A stretch of DNA of 64,000 nucleotides from Stieleria varia (lineage in GTDB: Bacteria; Planctomycetota; Planctomycetia; Pirellulales; Pirellulaceae). Below the pieces are notes generated by a model. That model was not told the origin of the DNA. It did no database searches and saw nothing but the letters and a program-made list of their open reading frames with translations. Shown here piece by piece: positions 47,059 through 52,818 of this stretch. How positions within the stretch are numbered: position 1 is the first letter of the stretch; each line of letters starts with the position of its first letter. The stretch lies in NCBI RefSeq assembly GCF_038443385.1, contig NZ_CP151726.1, positions 4,030,001 to 4,094,000 of the forward strand, written 5' to 3'. The translations under genes were made by a program, and so were the position numbers.

Positions 47059-47400
47059 CTAACGCCAGCAGACGCGACCATCAAAGATTGAAAGCTGAGT
47101 GCAGTCGAATGAACAGAGTGTGTCTTCTAGTGCTTCAAATCGAATACCAGGTGCAACGATTTCATCCATGATCTTTTCCGCTTCGCTCATCAACTTATCG
47201 AAACGATCGGGTTCTTTGTCTTCGTTCACCTCTCCAGCCTGTGCACTTGCTTCATACTCGCGATTGAACAGGGTTTCCGTCTCAGCGAAGGCTTCAGCCG
47301 GCTCAAAGGGTTCACACGGGGCTTGGTCGTCAAATCCAACATATCCTAGAAGTTTACTACCACGGTAGATCTCGTAACGTCGTTTCAACTTGATCTCCAA
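47059..47400 (-). CDS. Hypothetical small acidic protein in the array
   Basis: 113 residues. It begins MEIKLKRRYEIYRGSKLLGYVGF, a short strand unit, then becomes acidic and helical with a final IRFEALEDTLCSFDCT. No family recognised. Antisense to the array, like the 274-residue gene at 45.3 kb, suggesting insertion of cargo between tRNA blocks. Confidence 0.5.
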   Translation of the reverse strand: MEIKLKRRYEIYRGSKLLGYVGFDDQAPCEPFEPAEAFAETETLFNREYEASAQAGEVNEDKEPDRFDKLMSEAEKIMDEIVAPGIRFEALEDTLCSFDCTQLSIFDGRVCWR

Positions 47401-47438
47401 TTAGTCACGCGATGGTCTTAGTGTAACGAAATTCAAAA

Positions 47439-47514
47439 GGTCGAGTACGCAAATCGGAAAAGCGACTTGGTCGAGAGCCAAGTGATTTTGCAGGTTCGAC
47501 TCCTGTCTCGACTA
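47439..47514 (+). tRNA. tRNA-Leu(GAG) with short variable arm
   Basis: Anticodon arm CTTGG-TCGAGAG-CCAAG gives GAG but with C instead of the nearly universal U at position 33. Acceptor GGTCGAG/CTCGACT; variable region about six bases. Confidence 0.8.
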
Positions 47515-47525
47515 CTTGGCAAAAC

Positions 47526-47598
47526 GATCGCGTGGTCCAGCGGCGAAGACGTCTGCGTGACATGCAGAAGATCGATGGTTCGATTCCATCCGCGATCA
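47526..47598 (+). tRNA. tRNA-Val(GAC)
   Basis: Acceptor GATCGCG/CGCGATC perfect; anticodon arm TCTGC-GTGACAT-GCAGA; T arm GATGG-TTCGATT-CCATC. Confidence 0.93.
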
Positions 47599-47609
47599 CT
47601 GTTTCACAA

Positions 47610-47680
47610 GGTCTGTAAGTGTTGCGGCAGCACGCGTCTGTGGTATGGACGAAGACCGGGTTCAATTCCCGGACGGACCT
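47610..47680 (+). tRNA. tRNA-Thr(GGT)
   Basis: Acceptor GGTCTGT/ACGGACC with U73; anticodon stem CGTCT/GGACG with loop GTGGTAT; position 8 is A rather than U. Confidence 0.87.
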
Positions 47681-47687
47681 CTGATAT

Positions 47688-47772
47688 GGGCTGGCATGTT
47701 CGCCGAGAAAAAACTCTGCGGGCGACTGGTCCTTGCAAGATCGGTGGGAGGGTTCGATTCTCTTCCGGTCCA
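47688..47772 (+). tRNA. tRNA-Ala(TGC) with enlarged D arm
   Basis: Acceptor GGGCTGG/CCGGTCC keeps G3-U70; anticodon stem TGGTC/GATCG with loop CTTGCAA. The D arm is replaced by a longer stem TCGCC/GGCGA with a 16-base loop that includes six A's. Second Ala(TGC) of the array. Confidence 0.75.
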
Positions 47773-47781
47773 CTCATTGAC

Positions 47782-47871
47782 GGAAGGGCAATCCGATCGG
47801 CGACGGTATCCGGTTGCTAGCCGGGCGAGCATCTTGATGGTGCCTTGAGGGTTCGACTCCCTCTCCTTCCG
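47782..47871 (+). tRNA. tRNA-Ser(GCT), class II
   Basis: Acceptor GGAAGGG/TCCTTCC with G73; anticodon arm CCGG-TTGCTAG-CCGG; long variable arm; T arm GAGGG-TTCGACT-CCCTC. Confidence 0.92.
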
Positions 47872-47883
47872 CTTGTTTGTAAC

Positions 47884-47955
47884 GGCTCGATGGTGAAACG
47901 GACATCATCTCTGGCTTCTAACCAGAAGTTCCGGGTTCGATTCCTGGTCGGGCTA
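47884..47955 (+). tRNA. tRNA-Arg(TCT)
   Basis: Acceptor GGCTCGA/TCGGGCT; anticodon arm TCTGG-CTTCTAA-CCAGA; T arm CCGGG-TTCGATT-CCTGG. Confidence 0.92.
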
Positions 47956-48026
47956 CTGCCGAATTTCGCGGTCACGTTGGCTGCCGGCATCATTCCGCTT
48001 GTTTGACACTTTTGAAAGGCATTGTC

Positions 48027-48833
48027 ATGAGCATGCAGAGTATCGAGCGTCAATTCACGCGGATTGGTGCTCGAGCAAAAGTCCACCCTCCGATCGTCAG
48101 ACGCTGGGGAACGCCTCCTGAAGTCTCGATCGACATCGGCAACGACGCCGAGGGCGAGTTCTTCGATCTTTCGATTCAGCCCAAGCTGGTCGCTGAAACG
48201 CAAGTCATCGACGTTCAGCCTTCAATGCGGCACTTGCTGTTGATGTCGCGTCAAAACGACGGAAAGCACAAGTTCCTGTGCGGACACGATGAGCGTCACT
48301 GGTTCGTCGCGGCCGTTCCTGAGCGAGTTTCGGTTTCATCGGTGAAGACAGCGTTCGACGCGCTCAAGCCAACTGCGGTGCGAGCACTCGAAAACCGTCT
48401 CAGCGTGAAGCCGCGAAAGCGAAATCGTCGACGAAACGCAGCGTTCATTCGTCAAGGTGAATGGTTCTTCGTTCCTGTCGAGAACCCGAGCTTTGTCGAT
48501 GAACGACTGGTGCTGCGAAACGAGCCGATTGCACGTGGCGGTGGAAAGCCGCATATGTGCGAAGAGGTCGTTCGGCAGGGAGGACAACTGGTTTACGTCA
48601 GCAACCAATACCCAAACGGTGTGACCGAGATGCAGCGTCGACAAATGATAAGTCGTCGACCTGAACTTCGTCATCTCCACTGGGTGGCTCAACGACGAAA
48701 CCCAAGTGTGTTCGTTCGCGGACGAGTGCGTCATCCGGATCACAAGACGATCATCTTAAACGGATGGCACCAAGTCATGATGAACACAGAAAACGAATCG
48801 CTTGCAATGCGACACGTCGCATTCATCGATTAA
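48027..48833 (+). CDS. Hypothetical basic protein inside the tRNA array
   Basis: 268 residues from ATG 48027, with AAAGG ten bases upstream. Clearly basic in the middle (residues ~125-142, RLSVKPRKRNRRRN) and C-terminal part (RRQMISRRPELRHLHWVAQRR), which suggests nucleic-acid binding. Beta-rich N-terminus with DLSIQPKLVAETQVIDV. It is sense to the array and lies between Arg tRNA genes, so it is a candidate RNA-binding partner of the array products. Family not recognised. Confidence 0.65.
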   Translation: MSMQSIERQFTRIGARAKVHPPIVRRWGTPPEVSIDIGNDAEGEFFDLSIQPKLVAETQVIDVQPSMRHLLLMSRQNDGKHKFLCGHDERHWFVAAVPERVSVSSVKTAFDALKPTAVRALENRLSVKPRKRNRRRNAAFIRQGEWFFVPVENPSFVDERLVLRNEPIARGGGKPHMCEEVVRQGGQLVYVSNQYPNGVTEMQRRQMISRRPELRHLHWVAQRRNPSVFVRGRVRHPDHKTIILNGWHQVMMNTENESLAMRHVAFID

Positions 48834-48930
48834 GGAAAGGCTTTGGGCTTTAGACTTTGGACATTAGGGGTGAATCCTCCAAGAGGATCGACCTATAGCC
48901 CAATGACAAAAGCCTATAGCCTCATTTCAC

Positions 48931-49003
48931 GTCCTTGGAGTGTGCCGGATTCGCACGCGACTTTGCGGAGGTCGTAGACCAGGTTCGATTCCTGGCGAGG
49001 ACG
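48931..49003 (+). tRNA. tRNA-Arg(GCG)
   Basis: Acceptor GTCCTTG/CGAGGAC with G73; anticodon stem CGACT/GGTCG with loop TTGCGGA; T arm CCAGG-TTCGATT-CCTGG. GCG is rare for Arg in bacteria, which usually read CGC with inosine. A near-copy with a lengthened anticodon arm lies at 50203. Confidence 0.85.
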
Positions 49004-49014
49004 CTTAGTTACAT

Positions 49015-49086
49015 GACTCGCGGGTGTGCTGGATAGCATGACAGTCTTCGAAACTGTCGGACCAGGTTCGATTCCTGGGCGGGTTA
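49015..49086 (+). tRNA. tRNA-Arg(TCG)
   Basis: Acceptor GACTCGC/GCGGGTT; anticodon arm ACAGT-CTTCGAA-ACTGT; T arm CCAGG-TTCGATT-CCTGG. Confidence 0.93.
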
Positions 49087-49089
49087 CTT

Positions 49090-49206
49090 GCCTCGGCGGC
49101 GTTAGGAGCGAGCGAACAAATGGATCCTGCGTTCACCATTCGAAATGATCGCTCAGATTGTCCAGATCTGACAGCTCGTACTTCACATCAACTCCGCTCC
49201 GAGGCT
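49090..49206 (+). ncRNA. Structured RNA candidate ahead of slipin
   Basis: GCCTCGG and CCGAGGC close a 117-base region that also holds an internal GAGCGA/TCGCTC stem, a GAAC/GTTC stem and a CAGAT/ATCTG hairpin with a seven-base loop. It sits in tRNA-gene rhythm right after tRNA-Arg but lacks a T loop. It ends about 55 bases before the slipin start, so it may be a tRNA-derived ncRNA or a leader structure. Confidence 0.4.
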
Positions 49207-49261
49207 CCATTCACTTAACCATTTCAAATCATCAATCACGCAAACCGACAGGAGGTGCATC

Positions 49262-50137
49262 ATGATGATTAGCGGTGCTCGACGAGAGTTCATCATTAAG
49301 GACACCCACCGCGGTTTGTACTACGAAGACGGTAAGCTGACGAAGATCCTCGAGGCGGGACACTACAAGATCCCGCCACGCAAGCGATTCTTCAAGAAGC
49401 TACCGACCGTCGAGTGCATGCTGGTCGATGTTCGTGAGCGAGAGCTGACGATCAAGGGCCAGGAAATCTTGACGGCTGACAAGGTGGCTATCCGAGTCAG
49501 CATTCTGGTGCAGTTTCGCGTGACCGATCCGAAGGCTGCGCTCCACACGGTCGATAGCTTTGAGGACCGACTTTACAGCGACGTTCAGCTTGCGGCGCGA
49601 CGTTCTCTTGCGTCGATGACGCTGGAGGAAATTCTCACCAACCGAAACCGGCTGAGTGAGGATATCCTGTCTGACGTCACCGAATCGGCCGGCAGCTACG
49701 GCGTGACGATAAGGCGCGCTGACGTGAAGGACTTGATCTTCCCGGGAAACTTGCAGGAGATCATGAACCGCGTTCTGGCAGCCGAGCGGCACAGCGAGGC
49801 TCAACTGGTCGAAGCGCGCACGCGTGCGGAAGTCGAGCAGATTGAGGCGGAGTCTCGAGCGGAAATTACGCGCCGTGATGCCCAGGCGGATGCAGAAGCA
49901 CGACGACTGCGTGAACAGGCCGAAGCGGAAGCGACGCGTTCGAAGGCGGAAGCCGAAACGCAAGCGTACGCTCTGCGCGTCAAGGCAGCCGAGGCACTGG
50001 AAGGCCACCCGGTACTGCTGCGACTGGCCGAACTCGAAACGCTGCGTGAACTGGCCAAGAACGGCAACGCTCGACTGTACTTCGGTATTGACCGAGTCAG
50101 CCTGAACGGAACGGATTCAGGAAAGCACGATTCGTAA
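49262..50137 (+). CDS. Slipin/SPFH (band 7) protein
   Basis: 291 residues, strong ribosome site (AGGAGGTG) before ATG 49262. The SPFH domain covers residues ~20-190 (DVRERELTIKGQEILTADKVAIRVSILVQF, LTNRNRLSEDIL), followed by a long charged coiled coil of R/E/A repeats (residues ~195-250). No N-terminal membrane helix is evident, unlike classical stomatins. Slipin-type genes have been noted within bacterial RNA-repair operons next to Ro60 or RtcB genes; here it lies inside the tRNA array 2.8 kb before Ro60. Likely a ring- or scaffold-forming partner. Confidence 0.88.
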   Translation: MMISGARREFIIKDTHRGLYYEDGKLTKILEAGHYKIPPRKRFFKKLPTVECMLVDVRERELTIKGQEILTADKVAIRVSILVQFRVTDPKAALHTVDSFEDRLYSDVQLAARRSLASMTLEEILTNRNRLSEDILSDVTESAGSYGVTIRRADVKDLIFPGNLQEIMNRVLAAERHSEAQLVEARTRAEVEQIEAESRAEITRRDAQADAEARRLREQAEAEATRSKAEAETQAYALRVKAAEALEGHPVLLRLAELETLRELAKNGNARLYFGIDRVSLNGTDSGKHDS

Positions 50138-50202
50138 AGGAAGCGGATCGTGAGTCCAAACTAAGCAGGACCGGTGACCCGTTCATCGGTTCTGCGATTT
50201 TC

Positions 50203-50300
50203 GTCCTTGGAGTGTGCCGGACAGCACGCGACGTCGATGCTGAGGTTCGCTCCGCGATGGCGCGAAGGTCGTAGATCAGGTTCGATTCCTGGCGAGGGCG
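50203..50300 (+). ncRNA. tRNA-Arg-derived RNA with lengthened anticodon arm
   Basis: Acceptor, D and T arms are nearly identical to tRNA-Arg(GCG) at 48931 (GTCCTTG, GTGTGCCGGA, AGGTTCGATTCCTGG). In place of the nine-base loop region between CGAC and GTCG stands a ~33-base insert that folds TTCGC/GCGAA. The anticodon loop is therefore gone or interrupted. It may be an intron-containing tRNA or a tRNA mimic related to the elements at 51.3-52.8 kb. Confidence 0.65.
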
Positions 50301-50330
50301 CTTAGCAGGTACAATTGCCACTAATAAACT

Positions 50331-50855
50331 ATGGAGACCGATACGCACACAGAAACGATTGCTTGCCTCGACGTGGGGTACACGGAAGCTGCGGCGAGAG
50401 CTGCATGCGTTGTCATTGACGACTGGCGCGCTTCGATCCCAGTCGCCGAGCATGTGGCGATGATCCATGAGGTGAAGGAATACCAGCCCGGCGAGTTCTA
50501 CCGTCGAGAGCTGCCGTGCATCCAAGCGGTGCTCGCGAAACTCGATCAACCACCGACTTGCATCGTGGTCGACGGCTACGTTTGGCTGGATGGAAATGGC
50601 CGTCCCGGACTTGGAGCTCATCTCTATGAGACGCTCGATCGCAAGATTCCCGTCATCGGTGTGGCGAAGAACCCGTTCAAAGATACGGACCACGCCACTG
50701 AGCTTCGCAGAGGCACGAGCGATCGCCCGCTATTCATCACGGCGGTCGGACTCCCGATCGCCCAAGCAGTCTTGAATATAGACGCCATGCATGGCCCATA
50801 TCGACTGCCAACGATTTTGAAACGAGTCGATCAATTAAGCCGTGGTGAAAATTAG
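50331..50855 (+). CDS. nfi: Endonuclease V family protein
   Basis: 174 residues. Family landmarks: ACLDVGY (first catalytic D), YQPGEFYRRELP, VVDGYVWLDGNGRPGLGAHL and IGVAKNPF, then RPLFITAVG and the final MHGPYRLPTILKRVDQLSRG. Shorter than typical EndoV because the N-terminal extension is absent. EndoV cleaves next to inosine in DNA or RNA; in human and some bacterial members RNA, including tRNA with inosine, is the substrate. Its place inside a tRNA array makes a tRNA-related role attractive. The start lies 30 bases after the Arg-derived RNA. Confidence 0.9.
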   Translation: METDTHTETIACLDVGYTEAAARAACVVIDDWRASIPVAEHVAMIHEVKEYQPGEFYRRELPCIQAVLAKLDQPPTCIVVDGYVWLDGNGRPGLGAHLYETLDRKIPVIGVAKNPFKDTDHATELRRGTSDRPLFITAVGLPIAQAVLNIDAMHGPYRLPTILKRVDQLSRGEN

Positions 50856-50934
50856 CGAACCCAATCGCTCGCCATGAGTCTTAATCGTCAACTTGTTTCC
50901 ATCCGGAGCCAACCGCAGATTTAGGAGAGGACCA

Positions 50935-50988
50935 ATGCGATACGAACACGAGCACAACGAAGACCACAGCTTTCGAGCCGATGAGTAA
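50935..50988 (+). CDS. Possible 17-residue leader peptide
   Basis: ATG 50935 is preceded by a perfect AGGAGAGG and opens a 17-codon peptide rich in H and E ([13 protein letters not shown]). Its stop overlaps the SEC-C peptide start, suggesting translational coupling. Confidence 0.35.
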   Translation: MRYEHEHNEDHSFRADE

Positions 50989-51148
50989 ACGACGTCGCGG
51001 TTTCCCTTCGGAAACTCACGTCAAAAGTGGAGTGCGAGTCATCCAAGGCGATAAGCAGCTCGAAGAAAAGCTTGGACGCAATGATCCCTGCCCATGCGGC
51101 AGCGGACAACGTTTCAAACGGTGTTGTCTCAAATCGGGCAACTTTTGA
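50981..51148 (+). CDS. SEC-C motif micro-protein
   Basis: 55 residues from ATG 50981. A basic start (MSKRRRGF) is followed at residues 32-49 by [19 protein letters not shown], a perfect SEC-C zinc motif (C-x-C-x8-C-C) as found at the ends of SecA and many small zinc proteins. It consists of almost nothing else. Between endonuclease V and tRNA-Cys. Possibly an RNA- or ribosome-binding adaptor; the function is not known. Confidence 0.8.
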   Translation: MSKRRRGFPSETHVKSGVRVIQGDKQLEEKLGRNDPCPCGSGQRFKRCCLKSGNF

Positions 51149-51218
51149 TGGCTCCAATCGAGACGACTACTTTTAGGGACAAAAATTGAAACAAGTTCGC
51201 TGTCGCGGCGGACAACAA

Positions 51219-51289
51219 AACGCTGGAGCCAGATGGCCAGGCAACCGGCTGCAACCCGGTCGAAGTGGGTTCGACTCCCACCAGCGTTT
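51219..51289 (+). tRNA. tRNA-Cys(GCA)
   Basis: Acceptor AACGCTG/CAGCGTT with U73 as Cys requires; anticodon arm ACCGG-CTGCAAC-CCGGT; T arm GTGGG-TTCGACT-CCCAC. Last conventional tRNA of the array. Confidence 0.92.
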
Positions 51290-51298
51290 CTGACGAAT

Positions 51299-51362
51299 CG
51301 ACTGCAGGCTTGGATTACATATTGCTAATGTGAACCATCTGAGCTGTTACCTCGTCGATCCG
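51299..51362 (+). ncRNA. tRNA-mimic/Y-RNA-like element 1 (minimal)
   Basis: 5' leg CGACTGCAGGCTTGGATTACAT, 3' leg AACCATCTGAG...TCGTCGATCC. The legs pair through GGAT/ATCT. Between them are only 12 bases (with ACAT/ATGT able to pair), so this copy has no tRNA body. It shows that the legs exist as an independent module. Confidence 0.6.
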
Positions 51363-51379
51363 TCGCAAACCAAAAATGC

Positions 51380-51544
51380 TTGAACTGCCGTTTGGGTCTA
51401 CATATGAGGAGCCTAAGGTAGCGATGTCGGGCGACCGGCTAGTGAACGTCACCGGAGTCTCTCGCAGACAAAGGTGCCAGTCAACGATCGGCGAAAGCCG
51501 AAAACGGACGCTCCTAAACGACTCAACAACCACTTCGTTCAAGC
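51380..51544 (+). ncRNA. tRNA-mimic/Y-RNA-like element 2 (non-tRNA insert)
   Basis: 5' leg GAACTGCCGTTTGGGTCTACAT and 3' leg GACTCAACAACCACTTCGTTC pair through GGGTC/GACTC (five pairs). The insert of about 120 bases is closed by AGGAGC/GCTCCT and contains CCTAAGGTAGCGA, identical to a conserved 23S rRNA segment, plus a CGGC-GAAA-GCCG tetraloop hairpin, rather than tRNA arms. Confidence 0.5.
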
Positions 51545-51555
51545 ACAACACACGG

Positions 51556-51673
51556 CGACTGCCAGTTTGGAATACATGGATTAAGACACGTGCCTGCACG
51601 AGAAACGGGTTCGAGTCCCGTCCAGCATCGCTGGTCGTCTATCTGATGCTTCTGAACGACGACCTCGTCGCCA
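51556..51673 (+). ncRNA. tRNA-mimic/Y-RNA-like element 3
   Basis: Legs pair through GGAA (51569-51572) and TTCT (51650-51653). The body has a perfect T arm (ACGGG-TTCGAGT-CCCGT, 51605-51621) directly followed by an acceptor-like stem CCAGC/GCTGG closed by a three-base loop, so it cannot have free acceptor ends. No D arm. An extra hairpin CGTG-CCTG-CACG precedes the T arm. Confidence 0.7.
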
Positions 51674-51685
51674 ACCATACACGAT

Positions 51686-51817
51686 TGACTGCCAGGTTGG
51701 ACTACATCACGCGACGGTCGCGGGTTCGAATCCCGTCAAAGCGAACCTTTGGCTCGCTTTGTAGCTCAGTGGGTAGAGCATCGAACTGTCTGATCGATAA
51801 CTTCGTTGATCGTTTTT
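51686..51817 (+). ncRNA. tRNA-mimic/Y-RNA-like element 4
   Basis: Legs pair through GGAC (51699-51702) and GTCT (51788-51791). Order inside: T arm (GCGGG-TTCGAAT-CCCGT), acceptor 3' strand CAAAGCG, 11-base linker, acceptor 5' strand CGCTTTG (perfect 7-bp match), D arm (GCTC/GAGC with GGG in the loop). TCG (51781) pairs with CGA (before the variable loop), continuing the anticodon-stem position. Ends GATCG then TTTTT. Confidence 0.78.
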
Positions 51818-51867
51818 ACAAATCCATGAGCGAAGGCCCAACGTGGCCCGCTCAAACAAGACACGAC

Positions 51868-51997
51868 TGACTGCCGAGTTGGAGTACATCGACTGTTAAT
51901 CGAAGGATGCGGGTTCGAGTCCCGTCGGTTTGGCCAAGCCGAGCCGTAGCTCAATTGGGAGAGCTTATCTCTGACACATCACTTCGTCAGCCGTTTT
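51868..51997 (+). ncRNA. tRNA-mimic/Y-RNA-like element 5 (Asn-derived)
   Basis: Legs pair through GGAG and CTCT (51881, 51969). The 3' half carries a full Asn anticodon loop (CTGTTAA), variable loop, T arm, acceptor strand CGGTTTG, G73 and an encoded CCA; after a short linker comes CGAGCCG (seven pairs including two G-U) and the D arm. Order is circularly permuted with respect to a tRNA. A U-rich tail follows the 3' leg. Confidence 0.75.
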
Positions 51998-52136
51998 CAT
52001 TTTCATTCGCTCGTGAGAGTGCCCATGTGTGTGCAATTTAAATTCTTCGCCATTACGAAATCCGGCGCCGAGTAATCGGACGTTGAGCGAAGACTGTCTG
52101 CACATTCAAAACTACTTTCATCAAGCGATATGAATC

Positions 52137-52502
52137 ATGGAAACCACAACCGAAACCAACTTCGCGACGAACGTGGCTACACGCATCGCCGGAGAAGACA
52201 TCAAACGAGGAGACTACGTCACAGCGTTGACGGAGATCTACGAACTGCCATCGTTCCTGTGGTGCTGCACCAGCAGCACGCTTTCGGCGGACGAACCGGT
52301 TCGATCGGTCTACAAAGCCGGTGAAGCTGGCCGGCCCAGCAAAATCATCGCCGTCTGCTTGCCGTTCGTTTACACCAAGCAAGCGAAAGGCGGTACCGCG
52401 ATCTTCGACATCCGCAAACACCAGCTTGTCCGGCTCGACCGAGACACTGGCCGCAAGGTGTGGAAGCGATTGCGGAAGAACTTGAAGAAGAAACGGAAAT
52501 AA
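52137..52502 (+). CDS. Hypothetical basic protein between tRNA-mimic elements
   Basis: 121 residues between elements 5 and 6, sense orientation. It starts METTTETNFATNVATRIA and ends in a strongly basic helix (VWKRLRKNLKKKRK), and the centre is a small beta-rich unit (GDYVTALTEIYELPSFLWCC). The basic tail suggests RNA binding. No ribosome site better than an A/G-rich stretch. Unknown family; position argues for a partner of the mimic RNAs or Ro60. Confidence 0.6.
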   Translation: METTTETNFATNVATRIAGEDIKRGDYVTALTEIYELPSFLWCCTSSTLSADEPVRSVYKAGEAGRPSKIIAVCLPFVYTKQAKGGTAIFDIRKHQLVRLDRDTGRKVWKRLRKNLKKKRK

Positions 52503-52516
52503 CAAACGCACACGAT

Positions 52517-52666
52517 CGACTGCCGATTCGGAGTACATGCTTCAGGAGCCGGGTGTCGTGGGTTCGAGTCCCACCGGCCCAACTGTTTATCAAAGCAGGG
52601 CCGTAGCTCAGTGGTAGAGCACCGTAAACCCTCTGATCACAACTTCGTCGATCGCGTTTTGTTTTT
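52517..52666 (+). ncRNA. tRNA-mimic/Y-RNA-like element 6 (Leu-CAG-like)
   Basis: Legs pair through GGAG/CTCT (52530, 52631). 3' half: GC, loop TTCAGGA, stem strand GCCGG, variable GTGTC, T arm GTGGG-TTCGAGT-CCCAC, acceptor strand CGGCCC. 5' half after a 16-base linker: GGGCCG, D arm GCTC/GAGC, A, CCG. Joining CCG to GC makes a perfect five-pair anticodon stem CCGGC/GCCGG with anticodon CAG. Tail GCGTTTTGTTTTT. Confidence 0.78.
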
Positions 52667-52701
52667 CCAAAGCTGCATCACAACCAAGAACCGGACACAT
52701 T

Positions 52702-52809
52702 CGACTGCCGGAGTGGAGTACATGGCTACCCAGGTTCGACTCCCGGTCGGCCCGCTGACTTGATTTCAATCGGGCCGGATCTCTGCCCACACCTTCATCG
52801 AATGTTTTT
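52702..52809 (+). ncRNA. tRNA-mimic/Y-RNA-like element 7, adjacent to Ro60
   Basis: Legs pair through GGAG (52715-52718) and CTCT (52781-52784). Body: T arm (CCAGG-TTCGACT-CCCGG, one mismatch) and acceptor CGGCCCG/CGGGCCG, 7 perfect pairs closed by a 16-base loop; the D arm is missing. 3' tail ATGTTTTT. The Ro60 gene begins 82 bases later, the classic position of a Y RNA gene. Confidence 0.75.
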
Positions 52810-52818
52810 ACTTCGCCG

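Noticed and set aside
51750..51950. Ordinary linear tRNA with an intron (5' half at 51755 joined to 3' half at 51889)
   Set aside because: The acceptor strands do not match in that order (CGCTTTG against CGGTTTG has two mismatches), while the upstream 3' half CAAAGCG matches CGCTTTG perfectly. The order must be permuted.
51299..52809. Group I or group II intron halves in the repeated legs
   Set aside because: Legs are only about 22 and 30 bases; no P3-P7 core, no domain V, no intron-encoded protein.
43081..52809. CRISPR array suggested by regular repeats
   Set aside because: Repeated units are tRNA genes with different acceptor stems; no constant repeat with fixed-length spacers and no cas gene.
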